A stretch of 64,000 bases of DNA from Amorphophallus konjac (lineage: Eukaryota > Streptophyta > Magnoliopsida > Alismatales > Araceae): contig CM040128.1 of NCBI GenBank assembly GCA_022559845.1, forward strand, positions 272,310,698 to 272,374,697, written 5' to 3'. Each line of letters opens with the position of its first letter. Position 1 is the stretch's first letter. The notes under the pieces are model-generated. The model was not told where the DNA came from and did no database searches. It worked only from the letters and a program-made list of their open reading frames with translations. A program made the translations under genes and the position numbers. This document shows positions 1 to 11,994 of this stretch, piece after piece.

Positions 1-121
1 AGGGTTTCAAGGGTATTTTGGGCATTCTGGGTAATTTTTATAATTTTGGGGATTTTTTGAGATTTTTGTGGATTTTTATGGTCTTGGAGGTATTTTCATA
101 ATTTTGGGCATAGTATTTCTA
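1..121. other. AT-rich non-coding, retroelement-like
   Basis: Low-complexity sequence rich in 'ggg(t)attttgg' phrases, like the sequence just after the atpA fragment and like parts of the 12.5-13.4 kb block. It resembles the downstream portion of a long plant LTR. The boundary lies outside the window, so the identity is inference. No gene is seen. Confidence 0.35.
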
Positions 122-258
122 GACCTTTTGTATATGAGCCTCTTCAGACATGGCTTATTGCCATTGATGCGATGATACCTACAAGACGTGGTCAGCGAGA
201 ATTAATTATTGGGGATAGATAGACTGGTAAAACAGCCGCATCTATTATTACCAAAAAA
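122..258 (+). pseudogene. atpA: Plastid atpA fragment (ATP synthase CF1 alpha subunit) in nuclear DNA
   Basis: About 45 codons read as the part of the F1-ATPase alpha subunit around the nucleotide-binding P-loop. Visible pieces are [26 protein letters not shown] and TGKT. Codon choice (GAATTAATTATTGGGGATAGA) looks like plastid DNA, and LIAID is closer to plastid atpA than to mitochondrial atp1. One in-frame TAG replaces the Gln expected between GDR and TGKT, and the Gly-rich stretch before RGQRE is altered. The match stops abruptly on both sides in AT-rich retroelement-like sequence. It is therefore a non-functional nuclear insertion of plastid DNA, or a piece captured by a retroelement. Confidence 0.75.
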
Positions 259-742
259 CTCAAGGAAACCTCAGTAACGAGGATGGGGAAACATGAGGAA
301 AATGAGGAAGAAAGTGACTAACAATAGCTATTCTGCACATTTTCACAAGTTTTGAGAATTTTTCGTTATTTTTAGGGATTTTATTATATTGTGGGTATTT
401 TGGTCATTTGGGCTAGGGTATAGCTGAAGTGAGATCTGAATGAGGTCAAAGGATATTTTAGACATTTCACCCACAGGACCGGTGTCACACATCCGCCCAC
501 ACATAGCAAAGCACATGAATAAAATAAATTAACTTTTATTCATCATTATGGAGAAACGACATCAAAATTGGGCCAAATTGGTCAATGTACATAAAAAGAT
601 TGGGTGCATCGGCTAATTGGGCCCAATTGGGCCGACCAGACTTAACTTCTTGGGCCACTTAGGCCTAATCGACTTGGACAGGCAAATTGGGCATAATGAA
701 CTTGGTAGTTGTTGCACCCAGTCATTTTCCTCAGCAATAACC
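259..742. other. Non-coding, retroelement-like, no gene seen
   Basis: AT-rich with phrases such as 'gggtattttggtcatttgggc', then GC-richer text with repeated 'ggcccaattgggcc'-like pieces (about 570-690). It probably belongs to a decayed LTR or untranslated region. No coding signal was recognised. Confidence 0.3.
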
Positions 743-1555
743 AAGATATAATTGTGTGGGACCACTCCCGAACACCTTGTAGGCGCTATTTATTCAGCGT
801 CTCTGGCCCGACCGGCGACTGTGGGCCCCAATCAATTTTCCGTGACTCATGACGACTCCAACAACAAGCGGAGACCACCCCCGACCTCTCAATACATGGC
901 ATTGGTCTGCCTACACTTAGCTACCCGGGGTAACCTGGGAGCTCCCAGCAACACGTCGCGCTATGCGGCACCCCTATAATGAGGTTGGGGATCACCCTTA
1001 AAACGCCTCCCTCCAACAAGTTAACACTAATGGACTTCATCCCTTAGCCAAATTCGGGCTCTGGGAGCTATTAGCCAGTTTATACGGCGCCTAGTTATGG
1101 GTTGAGAATTATCCTGAACACCTTACGGGCGCCTATTTTTCCAATAATTTTAAAATAAACCGGAGCCAACGCACGGCTTGGACACACTTGCCACGTCTTG
1201 CGGCAACCCTACAAGAAGTTGGGGCCATTCCCAACCCTCAGACACGCGGCAATAGTCCGTCAACTTTTAGCCACCGGGCCAACTCGAGACTACACACTAG
1301 CTCGCCATATGGCACATCATACCACATCAAAGCCGGGTTTTCACACCCAAAACGCCTTCACTAAATGACTACGAGCTATTATCCCCGATCGCTAGGCCAT
1401 ATACGAGCCACGGGGACCACTTGCCATGTCATTCGACACCACAGTATGTGCGGGGACCATCTCTGAACACCTTGTGGGCGATGACAGTACCACCCTGTCA
1501 TTGGCCCCCTAGGTCAAGATCAACGCCCCCAGGAGCATGGATGTGTCACATAACA
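743..1555 (+). repeat. Degenerate tandem array, about 116 bp monomer, about seven copies
   Basis: A recurring block of the form 'ggggacca.tcccgaacacctt' appears near 743, 860, 976, 1088, 1209, 1325 and 1440, spaced 112-121 bp. The most similar copies are at about 757, 1102 and 1453 (variants of 'gaacaccttgtgggcg'), which suggests a higher-order unit of three monomers. Tat-lineage retrotransposons commonly carry tandem arrays in their untranslated regions, so this may be part of such an element. Divergence between monomers is high. The period is estimated by eye. Confidence 0.6.
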
Positions 1556-1961
1556 TCGAGAAACGACAAGTAGTAGCCCCTGGGTAGCCCTCCTCAGAGG
1601 TAGCCCACCCGAGGGGGGATCGCGCTAGGCACGATCGCGCCCAAGAGAGAGGCACGCTCCCCTGTGTCCCAACCCGGCCCCACTAGTCTCAGTCCCAGCC
1701 CAATACAACCTCCGTTCTGCCTCAATTTTGGCCAACTTACCAGTCCAAGGAATGCTCGGAGTTCGTGAGCAAGATGCTCGAAGAACGGAGCAAACAAGCG
1801 CAACGGACCGCACCAAGCCTCGTTCAAAGTGCGTCAGTCAACCAAGCCCGTATCCTCCACGCATTGTGTTCACACGGGGTCAAAGTGGGATCCAAAATAG
1901 CAAAAAATGGGGAGTTTATAGATTTTCCCCCTCCTCTCTCATGGATCCTCAGGTGGGTCGG

Positions 1962-2519
1962 CGTAAACCCCCCGGGGGGGTTTACGCGGACCAGGCTGAC
2001 CCCCCTAGCCTGGTCCACGTAAACCCCTATTTTCCAAAAGAAAAATAAAAAAAAAATTCCCAGACCCTGAAACCCGATCTGTGTTAAACCCCCAAGGGGG
2101 GTTTACGCAGACCAGGCTGGTACCCCCCAACCTGGTCCGTGTAAACCCTCCTCTGTCTCCAAAAAATAAAAAAAGAGGTTTTTCAACCCCAGTCCGCGTA
2201 AAGGGTGCTTTTACCAAAAGAAAAATAAAAAAAAACTTTTCCCAACCCCTGAAACCCGGTATGTGTTAACCCCCCAGGGGGGTTTACGCAGACCAGGCTG
2301 GTACGACCATCCTCTGTCTCCAAAAAATAAAAAAAGAGGTTTTTCAACCCCAGTCCGTGTAAAGGGTGCTTTACACAGACCAGACTGGTACTAACCTGGT
2401 CCGCGTAAACCCATCCAAAAAAAAAACTTGTTTTCCTTTCTCTTCCAGCCAACCCGATCTACACAAAAGGGGACTTTATGCGGACCACGTTGCCCCTGCC
2501 ACCTTGTTCCGCGTAAACC
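1962..2519 (+). repeat. Hairpin array 1 (arms like gtttacgcggaccaggct)
   Basis: Five dyad units are visible. The clearest, at about 1980-2025, has an 18 nt left arm GTTTACGCGGACCAGGCT facing AGCCTGGTCCACGTAAAC, paired throughout with one G:T. Others lie near 2100-2147, 2276-2312 (left arm only), 2368-2412 and 2470-2520. Part of the array is also a tandem duplication: the block from 'cccagaccctgaaacccg' (2057) through 'agaggtttttcaacccc' recurs from about 2238, a unit of about 180 bp. The arms continue in 'gcgtaaacccccc/ggggggtttacgc' at about 1970-1988. Confidence 0.8.
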
Positions 2520-2540
2520 TGCTTGACCCTTCACCTTCCT

Positions 2541-2548
2541 CTATAAAT
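2541..2548 (+). promoter_or_regulatory. Probable LTR TATA box (ctataaat)
   Basis: CTATAAATTCCC directly follows the hairpin array and precedes a leader-like CA-rich region (2575-2610), the usual placement of the U3 TATA box in a plant LTR. Inferred from position only. Confidence 0.4.
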
Positions 2549-2650
2549 TCCCCCTTAGGGAATTCCAACGGGCAACAGACAACTACAACCTTAACTTCCA
2601 AGCACGATCGCACAAGGAGTAAAGGCACGACAAAGGCGTTTGGTTGGTTG

Positions 2651-3178
2651 GCTTGACTTGCTCGGCTTAACACACGTCAAGGGTATGTCAAACGAGTACC
2701 TCTCAAATAGCGTCTAGTCGATTCACACAAGCCTTCCTCCTGGTTGCGTATGAAGTGTTATGACTGTCTCGCCCGCTGACCCGAGTTGGTTGGACCATGG
2801 CCTGGAAGTAGCACTTCTCGAGTCCGGACCTAACTCCCGGATATACCGATGCTCGGCCCCAGAGTCGGTGCCCGACTGCTCACTTCGAGCGGCACCCGAT
2901 CTCCCTTGCGTCAGTCAATGCCAGCACACGGCATCCAATCCAGTCCCGGTCGCTCCATCGCACTTGTAGCTCCCTTCAGGGATCCTTTGTAAAAACGCGG
3001 ACATCTGCTTTACCTTGCAATGACCTGGGGGCTGATATTTATGTTGGGTTTGTTCCGTGATTTGCACCAGTTATTCTCTAACCTTTAGTGCCTTCTTGTA
3101 AAGCCTGTATGACAACTTGTCCATGCGAAAGACCGATCAGTCCTCCTGCGATGTCTTTCACCTAAGGAGGCGAGAACT
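2651..3178. other. Non-coding spacer before the integrase relic
   Basis: No protein motif recognised. It contains 'gacctgggggctgatatttatg' (about 3022), a phrase of the kind found in gypsy untranslated regions. If the block to the left is a 5' LTR, then gag, protease, RT and RNase H have been deleted, because integrase begins immediately to the right. Confidence 0.3.
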
Positions 3179-4261
3179 GTGATGCACGAAGTCCACTCTG
3201 GATTGTGCGGGACCCATCAAATAGGAGTCAAAATGAAAAACAGCATCAAGCTTAAAGGGTTTTACTAGCCCACCATGTACGAAGATTGTAACCAGTATGC
3301 TCGTACATGTCACCAATGCCAAGCATTCGGGCTAGTGCCTCAAAGGTCGCCTAACCCGCTCCATCCAACTACGCCTACTTGACCGTTTACGGAAGGAGGT
3401 ATGGATATAGTGGGACCATTCCCACCTTCATCCCAAGGTCACAAGTTCATCCTTGCGGTCACAAATTATCTCTCGTTGGGCTAAAGCTATCCCGCTGCAG
3501 AAAGTGACAGGCAAAATTGTTGCCCGATTCGTGAGGCATTATACAATCTACAGATTTGGCACTCCCAGTCGAGTCGTGTCAGATAATGGCATGCCATTCA
3601 AGAATAAGATTGTCTACACATTGTCAGCTAAGTTCCACATTGATTGGAGGACATCGTCGGTCTATAATCCCCAAGCTAATGGGCTGGCCCAAGCCTTCAA
3701 TAAAACCCTTTGCAAACTGTTGGCCAAAATAGTTGCTGGCCGCAAAAGGGATTGAGGCGAAAAGGTGCATGAAACCCTATGGGCCTATCGAACCATTTAC
3801 AAGACACCTGCAGGTTGTTCCCCGTTCTCCTTGGTTTACAGAGCCGAAGCAATAATCCCTGTAGAAATTGAGCTGGCGTCCTATCGCGTTGTTGTTCACG
3901 CTGGGCTACCAAGCCAAGACCAAACCGAAACGGAAAGGAGGCTCGAGAGATTGTCAGACCTAGAAGGCAAGAGACTTCGAGCCTATAAACACTTACAAGT
4001 GTATCAAACCCGCATGACACATGCCTACGATAAACTTGTCAAGCAAAGGGTATTCAAAAGGGGCGATCTTGTCATGATCAAGGAAAAGGAGGTTTTGGTA
4101 GGAAGATCCAGTGACAAACTTCAGCCCAACTAGCGTGGACCCTATATCATTCAAAAGGTCTACGAAGGAGGTGCATACACGGTCGTTGACTATAAGGGAA
4201 GTAATCTCTTCCCTCCTCTTAATGGCAAGCATATGAAGCTCTACCATACACCATCACACGA
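3179..4261 (+). pseudogene. Ty3/gypsy integrase relic (probably Tat lineage)
   Basis: Reads as the C-terminal half of a plant gypsy polyprotein. The HHCC zinc finger is seen as EVHSGLCGTH followed by CHQCQ. The catalytic core has the MDIVGPFP aspartate, VSDNGMPF with the second aspartate, and NPQANGLAQAFNKTLC. RVFKRGDLVMIKE and RGPYIIQKVYEGGAYTV belong to the C-terminal domain. It begins in one frame and shifts near 3470-3476; the remainder uses another frame. Four in-frame stops (about 3267, 3380, 3753, 4131) each sit where the family has tryptophan (TGG to TAG or TGA), the signature of cytosine deamination on the other strand. The element is long inactive. Relatives with this integrase type carry an antisense ORF downstream, as seen here. 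Confidence 0.88.
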
Positions 4262-4344
4262 GCTTCCGCAACAGTCCTATCAGGATGTACCTCTTCTTAG
4301 CGAAGGTTCAAGTTGAATTTCAAAAAGAAAAAGAAGAAATCAAA

Positions 4345-4565
4345 AATGGGACTAAAAATATTGGTTCCCTGACGGATTTAGCCACCTCCCATCCAAGGGT
4401 TGACTAAAAGCCAGAAACCTAGTTAAGGTGAAAACCCGCGAGGGGGCCTCAGGCAAAAATGGGTAACCCCTCAACGTGAAAAACCTGCAAGAGCGTGCTG
4501 GAAAAAGCTAAAGAGGCCAACCTCGGCGAAAACCCGCAAGGGCGGTGAGGTTGGTAATGTGAAAA
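4345..4565 (+). repeat. Fold-back repeat of gypsy UTR, copy 1
   Basis: Contains the motif 'ggtgaaaacccgcgagggggcctcagg' and 'aacctcggcgaaaacccgcaagggcggtgaggtt'. In the latter a stem AACCTC/GAGGTT encloses 'aaaacccgcaagggc'. The same arrangement recurs at 5805-6035 after the tandem array, so the two copies bracket it. Such 'gtgaaaacccgcaagggc' fold-backs are typical of plant Tat-type elements (family knowledge). Confidence 0.6.
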
Positions 4566-4659
4566 AAAAAAAAGAGAAAAAAACCCTCTTTGTGACATAC
4601 TTCTATGGGTGGTTCTAAGTCGATAACCACACCCCGTAGTGCCAGGCCACAACATTCAG

Positions 4660-5660
4660 TCTCATCAATCCATCAATTCATCTTTAGAGTTTGGCCTATA
4701 AGCTCCCTTCAGGTTGCCAACCCTATTTGCCTTTCGGATTTCAGATTTGACTCACACGTCTCACTAGGGCTATCAAATATGTCCTTTTAGTCCACCGGGT
4801 TTGGCCTATGCGTCCCCTTCAAGTTGCCAACCCTCCTCGTCTTTTGACTTTCGAATTTGACTCACACGTCCCACTAGGGCGGTCAATCCCTCTTTTCATC
4901 TTAGGGTTTGCCATATGTGCTCCCTTCGGGTTACAAACTCTATCCGTATTCCAACTTTCGGATTTGACTTACACGTCCCACTAGGGCGGTCAACTCACTC
5001 TTTTCATCTTCGGGCTTGACCTATGCATCCCCTTTCGGGCTGCCAATCCTATCCGCCTTCCGGCCTTCGGATTTGAACTCACACGTCCCTCTAGGGCTGT
5101 CAAATCCATCTTTCCATCTACAAGGTTCGGCCTACACGTCCCCTCTGGGCTGCCAACCCTGTCCGCCTTTCAGCTTTCGGATTTGATTAAAAATGTCCCA
5201 CCCGGGCTGTCAAATCTATCAATTCATCTACAGGGTTCAGCTTATGTGTTCCCTCTGGGCTACCGACCCTATCCGCCTTTTGGCCTTCAGATCTAAATGA
5301 TATGTCCCTCTCGGGCGGTCAAATCCATCCATTTAACCTCCGACGGTGGCCTATGCGTCCCTTTCAGGCTGCCACCCCTCCCCATTTTTCGACCTTTTGA
5401 GTTTGACCTATACATCCCTCACGGGCAGTTAAACCCATCCAGTCTCACCTGTAATGTTGGCCTATGTGTCCCCTTCGGGCTGCTAACCCTACTCACATTT
5501 CAAACCCTCGAATTTGACTCGTACACCTCTTTTGAGTTCTCAAATCCCTCAGTCCCACTTGTAAGAGTTGGTCTACACATCCCCTCTGGGTCACCAACCC
5601 TACCGGTCTTCCTACCTTTGTTTTGACTTCATGCCCCTTTCTGGCTGTCAACACCAGGCA
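4660..5660 (+). repeat. Tandem array, about 108-116 bp monomer made of two related halves
   Basis: About nine units. A conserved piece like 'ttcggatttgactcacacgtcccactagggcggtcaa' recurs near 4733, 4850, 4965, 5065, 5173, 5283, 5392 and 5500. It alternates with a related half-unit 'ggcctatgcgtccccttcgggctgccaaccct', so the ancestral unit was about 54 bp. Divergence grows toward the right end. It sits between the integrase relic and the antisense gene, where Tat-lineage elements usually have tandem repeats. Confidence 0.8.
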
Positions 5661-6239
5661 ATGTTGCTAGGCAACTAGTCTAAATCCTTGACTCCTAACT
5701 CATGAGAGTCAGCCAATTTTGACTATCCAATTCTTGTGGATATGTCATCTACCCTACGGGCTAGGTACCCTTCACAACCCAAACAAAAATAAACAAACAA
5801 ACAAAACGGGATTAAAAATATTGATGCCCCAGCAGACTTGGTTGTTCTTCTTGTTAGGAGAGCAATCAAAGGCAAAAAAAATTTTAACCCGACTGAGGTG
5901 AAAACCCGCCGCAAGGGCACCTCAGGCAAAAATAGGTAACCCCTCAGTGTCAAAGCCCGCAAGTGCACACTGGAAAAAAGCTAAATGGGGTCAGTCCTAG
6001 CAAAAATCCGAAAAGGGCAGTAGGACTAGTAAAGTGATTAAAAAAAGAAAAAAAGAAAGAAAGATGGAGCAAGCAGCAGATATGCAAAAAGGATGAAAGC
6101 AGCAAGTTACTCTACTTTGTCCTTTATTCAACATTCTCGTCAAATAGAGCGGAGTTCGAGATAGGTCCTCGGATCAACCAAGATCCAAAACTGGGCGAAC
6201 TACAAAAGCCCTCTCTAAAAAAAAGAAGAAAATAAGTGA
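5661..6239 (+). repeat. Spacer with fold-back repeat copy 2 (5805-6035)
   Basis: The block 'gattaaaaatattg...gaggtgaaaacccgccgcaagggcacctcagg...gtaacccctcag...ggaaaaaagctaaa' parallels 4345-4565 almost phrase by phrase. The stem GAGGTG/CACCTC encloses 'aaaacccgccgcaaggg'. It is followed by an A-rich stretch (6035-6065) and sequence with no recognisable gene. Confidence 0.55.
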
Positions 6240-9200
6240 GGTATCAAGGCCTGAGTCCGCCCCTCAGATCGGCGATGTGGGCCTCGCTCAGAAGCACTTC
6301 CTCCTAGAGCCCCTCAAGTCTGCGGTAGAGAGTCTCTACCTCAGCCCGCACAAGATTAAGCTCCTCGGTCTCCCAAACCTGCCGCAGAAGGTCCTCCTCT
6401 AGGAGGGAGACCGCCTAGTCACGCTCTCGAGCAGCTTCAACTTGGGCGTAAAGTGTAAACCCCAGCATGAGTCGCTCGCAGTCTGCAAAGCTGCTCCGCC
6501 ACTTGTTGGATTATCATATGGGCCCTCCATCTCTGCTCCTGGGTAACATGAAGACGAGCGAACTCATCCCATAGAGCGGTGAGCTCCGCCATCCAAGTGT
6601 CCCTAGGGAAACCGAATGCATGATAGCCTCTGGTGCAACACTCCAAGTTGCCCCTCATGGCCTCAACGGTCGGAAGGGGGTCAATCTGGAGTAATAGTTG
6701 GAGGTTCTGAATAAGCCGAGCTCCCATGTCGACATCTACTAGTGCTATGCCAAGCTGAGGACCGTCAGGCCACTCTCTCCCAAGAGCAAGGAAACTCTGA
6801 GGCACCTCTGGAACCTCATCCGTCGAAGCTGAAATCAAGTAAGGAGACAAAAAATGACAAGTGTCCTGCCATGATAAAATAAACACATGCAAAGCTTCAA
6901 GGGGCAAGTGATAGTGCCCTTATTGGAGGTCATCCTGCCCTCGGGATTAGCAGAAGAAGGCTCCTCTTCAGAAACTGGAGCAGGGATCTCAACAAAGGCT
7001 GACTCTAGTCCTGCAGGCTCTGTGTCTGTAGCCAGGCCCTCTGCAAATGAAGTAAATGTAAATGACTCAGACCATTTCATCTGTCAAACAACGAGGGCGA
7101 GAGCTTAACGAGACAAATGCATACATGTTTCTATGGCAGCACCCTCCTCAACCATAATAACAGAGGCGGGCTACACATAAAGAACTATCCCAGAGGGGGA
7201 CTTCACACCCATCTGAGTCGGCTCTATTGTTCCAGGAGCCTCTGCCGCCAGCTCTATAGAAAGAAGACCTGCTGGAAAAATAAAAAAAGAGAGGTCAACA
7301 TCGCAGGAAAGAAAAGTTCGCCTGTTGACTAATATTATGAGTTTTCATAAAAAAAAGGGAACCTGGAGCTAAAGGCTCAAAGAGCAGCCATGTGGCCAGT
7401 ACTGTCGCCCTTCCTTAGAGGAGTCCGAGAAGCCACAGTCTCGCCAGGTTGAGGGGCAGGCTCTTCTTTGGTTTGATCAACAGCTGTTCAAACCAATGAA
7501 ACCGTAAGCGTCAACGACCTCAAATGCAAAAGGTATGAACAAAAACACATGTAAAGACAGAGTTCATACCCGGAGGATCCACTGCACTCGTCTCCACCAA
7601 GCTGGCAACGCGCTCTAATAGGCCTAGGGCGAAAAGAAGCCCTGCACTACCAAGAGCCCCCGACTCTGGGAAGCCTATGTCAGCTCTCATCCTAGAATGT
7701 ACGGCTCCCAGATTGTCGTGATAGTCCGAGAACTCCATAAATGGTCCAGGCTCAACAAGCTGGGAGAACATCCTGACAGAGGTCGCCAGTTCAACAGCTG
7801 CATGATCTAGGACAAGATAAGTAAAGAGGTTGTAAAGTACAGATGCACGCAGCAAAAATGACCCTTATTTTACCTGGGGTAGCCCTCAGTTCCCTGCTCT
7901 CAGGGGAACTCGGTGTGGGGGAAGGCAAGTCCTCCCCAGATGAGGAGCTAGTAGCCCCTGTGCTAGAGGAAGTGCCTGAACTCTCCCCATTCGATGAATT
8001 ATAGGCCAGAGAGCCTCCCTTGCCAGGAGAAGAATGATCACCTTCCTTGATCACAGGAGGATTGGGGAGGACTCCGAGGTCTCCTACAAGTAATTGTGTC
8101 AATAGAAATACTCACGCTCTCTCAAATAAAGGGGGGGAAGCCATATAAAGAAGATAAACCTGGAGCCCGAGTGACGAAAATCCTCTCCACACCAACCAAA
8201 GGAGAGGCGGCGGTCACTGGTGTATAATCGTCAGCAGGAGTAGCCAAATCCTCAATATCAAAGGCAACATCGGGATTGGATTCATCCAAAACCAGCCCCA
8301 CTCCTGCGAAGACATTCTCGGGAGGAGGGGAGAAGCCCATGCCTGCTATGGCTCCGGGAGGAGCTGCACCAAAAAAAAAGTGTTTTCAACATCATATGCA
8401 AACTAAAGATGCAACCTAGAACAGAGCTTGCTATTATTTACTGGAAACACCCACTCTAGTGGGAGACTCTTCTTCAATTCGAAGACGGAAAGAAGACCTG
8501 GCATCCCCCTCGCGACTCCCAGGCCGAGGCCTCTTTGAGGAGGTGTTAGCCTCGCCAGAAATTACATTTGAAGAGCCCTCCAACAGACCATGCATGTGTC
8601 CCTAGTCAATGGCAGCGCCTACAAATAACAAAGAGGGTGCACACAATAAGCATTCTAAAGAATTAAAAAAAACTACGTCAGAAAGGGTTAAGCAATGAAG
8701 CAATCACCTGTCGTCCCTATGGGTCTGGAAGGCTTCAAACCAATTTGCTTGGGCTTTAGCCGAAGGGGACGAGCCACCTTCTTCACCGTATCCAGGAGGG
8801 CATTTGGAGTGACAGCCACCTCCAATTCGGAAAGATATTCCACTGGGCCAGCACAGCCTACTGCGTTGATCACGTGAACTTTCCACTCTGCAAATGTGTT
8901 ACCCCGAAGTGCTCCCTCGGGCACCGACTGGGATAATTGATACTTCCTCCTCAAACCACAGGAGGCCTTCAAATCCTCCCACAGAATAGGCTCGTGAAGA
9001 GCCAGAGGCCGCCCCTTGGCCAGAAGAAGAGGGAGCTGAAGCGACTGCTGGTACACCTCTCAGGGGCTTCAGAGCCCTAGCATACTGACTTCTGTCGATG
9101 AGAATGGACCGGCCCTCTGCCCTCCAAGCACTTTCTAGTTTCTATATCCTTGATAGCCGTAGCAGCTCCAGAAAAATGTGATCTGACGAAGCCTAGATCA

Positions 9201-11310
9201 AGGAACAAAGGAGGTAGATCACCCCTCCTCAAACGCCTCTCCTCGGCTGAATTGATGGCATCACGATGCTCTCTAAAGACATTGTTGGCCATGAACCACC
9301 AGGGCACATAATGTATGTCGATATGGCCTTTGCGCGCCTATACTAGAATAGGATAATCCCCCTCCACCTCATGGAAAAGGAAGTCATGCCATGCTACTGC
9401 CATGAGATGCACAGCCCTGTGCTTGTACAGTCGGAGAGCCAAAGGGAACTCTACATTCGGAGAGATGCCCTAGTCATACCAAAATTTTGGGCGAACCAAT
9501 ATGGATAATAGGGCTAAAGGACCGCCGTATTGGAACGTCGATAAACCAGCACACTGGGACGGATACACATAACCCACTCGGCAAGACCGTATGAGGAGGG
9601 CAAAGCTCGTGAAGACACTTTGCAAACTGATGAGCCACCTTCTTGCTCCACATAAGGATGGTAAAGGTGGGAGAAGTGGTCAAGGGCTAAGCCCTCATCT
9701 CTCCTGAGAGGCAGAAAAGACAGAGCCCTGCGGGCACCTACAAGTTGTGTGACGGCGTCCTGAGAAGGCTGACCAATAAAAGTAAATATCAACGAAGTTG
9801 CAAGGTTATCAACTAGAGACCTCCGAGAGAGCTCTGAAAATAGTAGTTCGGTCCATGCACTCAAATAATGAGTGGGCATCAATATATTATTATCCCCAGG
9901 AGATGAATATGTTGTCAAAGCCCCAAGAAAATGATAAATATTCGCGAGGGCAGCAAGGGCAATAGCAACTCTCTGACCACATGCCATCAAACAGGCAGGA
10001 TATATCACCTTAGCTCGCAAAAGACCTTTCTCGCCATGAGGAATCACAAAGCTGGCCAACTAGTAGGCCAAGTAGGCAGCTAAATATGTGAGAGGAGGCA
10101 ATCCCCTGGAGTTTTATCCCTGTGTAGGAGCAAGCAGATGTGGAGGGAAATCCATGATGATCTCTCTACATTGTCCCCAGTTTACACTTGACTAGGCAAA
10201 GTCCTCGTGGAAGTAGAATGGGCCACTGTAGAAATGGCTCACCCAAGCATTTAAAGTCACCTAGGGAGTACGAGGGGTCCTGTCCTTGCCTACTTGAGCC
10301 AAGTCCCTCTATGTCTTCATCAGGAATATGAAACAATAAGACATGCAGTACTTGCCGACTCCATCTGTATGGATGAGATGCAGGTCATCAAGTGATAACT
10401 CCTTATAGGGCCGCCCACAAATAGGAAGGCCAAAAATCCGCTAGAAAGTCCAGAGATCTAAAGAGGTCTCTCCTCCAGCAGTGATAACTGTGTTTCATCG
10501 GCGGTCAAATCTTTATGCCAGGGCCTGTAGTAGACATGTATGGCAAGGATGGGAATAGAAAGCTGTCGTAACTACGTGGTGAATCCATGCTCTATCCAAC
10601 ACCGACCTGTAGAAAGAAAGAATGCCCCAGAGCCACTCTGTCGCCCCTCAGTGATAACTATGGGAGAAGACAACTGACCACTTCCTATATCACCTGAGAG
10701 TCTTCAATGCTAAGATCCTCTCCAATACAATCGTGGACAAAGTCATCGTTCGCAAATTTCACCCCCGAGGGTGTCAAGAACAAACCGTCCACAATAGGCT
10801 CCATAGCCTTATGCTGCCTGTGTAAGTGCCAAACTGCCGGAGCCAACGGTGTCGCGCGAATAGAAAAGCTATCATGGTGCTGGAAAAATCCCAAACTCTG
10901 CCGGTCGGGATACTGCTTCTGTCAAGTGAAGCACTCTGGAAAGCTCGGACAAGAAAGGGTGCATATGCCCTACGTGCTGTCCCTCCCCAGTAAGATAGCT
11001 CGCTCGAGACGGTGCCTCTCCTCTGGCAAAAGAGGATCATTGCTCTCCATGCCAATAGGGGCGAAACTCTGGATGAAGAGATGAAGATGACGGTCCAAAG
11101 GATAGTGGGATGGATACCCCCTTGACCAGTCATATGTGCAGATTCTGTCTCGCCTTATAATGCGAGAAATATCCACAAGTCCCTCGCTATCACCAACACT
11201 CTCAGTCAAACCTTCAGTGACCCAATAACAACCATGATCCACCTCATCGAGGTTGTCATCGGTGATAGTATAGAAGGAGAAGGCGGCATGGGTTGATCAA
11301 TCCGTCGAAT
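6240..11310 (-). pseudogene. Antisense accessory gene of a Tat-type gypsy element, broken
   Basis: A chain of minus-strand open segments, ordered 11242-10970, 10894-10685, 10059-9514, 9307-9077, 9056-8688, 8340-8122, 8102-7791, 7855-7520 and 6907-6437, interrupted by stops, frameshifts and possibly introns. The 9514-10059 piece (e.g. YPACLMACGQRVAIALAALA) resembles the plant mobile domain (aminotransferase-like) fold that accompanies plant transposons; this is recalled similarity, not a search. The last piece and the adjacent frame at 6430-6250 are heptad-rich (probable coiled coil, e.g. LLRQVWETEELNLVRAEVE). Grande1, RIRE2 and Retand elements carry an antisense ORF between integrase and 3' LTR, exactly this location and orientation. 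Exon boundaries are not resolved. Confidence 0.6.
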
Positions 11311-11994
11311 ATAACAATCATCAGCACCCCCAGTTCTTGTACTCCTGGACCGGTCCCTATATCAGTTGCTACGAGCCAAGCCTATAAGCACTGTGGAAAT
11401 AGAAAAGGGCAAAAGGTCAGACCAAATATTCAAGGATAGCAAAACAATTACAAAACACAGTCCTACAAAGCCCAAGACTCCCTCTGATAGTCACAACCTG
11501 GGCAGCCTACATACGAAGCACAGGTCGTCCGCCTCCACCCTACGGCTTCGGCGGACGACCCGTGGGAGGCATTTGTTGCACCCCAAATTTTCTCAAAATA
11601 TTTTCGAGAAACTGCCCTCATGTTAATCGACAGGCGCAGCACAGCTTCAAGCCGGCACCGTCATGCCGTGGAGTATCTCCACAATACCAAGGTCCATTGA
11701 CCCGATCATGCTCAGTCGTGAAACATGTCGAAGCAATAAAAAGGTGGCAAATTTATGCACATACCCGTGTAAAACCGACAATCGTGTATCACGTGGCTCG
11801 AACAGATGCAAGTTTCCTTCCCTCGGCCGACGATGCAAGAAGACAAATAGTATGAAGAACCGGCCCCCCCCCTCGTCCTTCTCTCCACACATCCCGCTGT
11901 AAACACAGGATAGAAAAGGGGCCAGAGAAGAATTTAAAGGGAGGAACCGGCCGAGAGAACTCCACCGGGGCAGAAAGGGGGCCGCACCAAGTTT

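Larger units (their letters stand above)
1556..2650 (+). mobile_element. LTR-like block of a decayed gypsy-type retrotransposon
   Basis: Non-coding block combining a hairpin-repeat array (1962-2519), a TATA box (2541) and a transcribed-leader-like stretch after it. The architecture matches the block at 11.57-13.39 kb, which also has a hairpin array followed by A-runs and a TATA box. The two do not align well by eye, so I do not claim they are the two LTRs of one element. Short ORFs here are by-products of the repeats. Confidence 0.45.
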
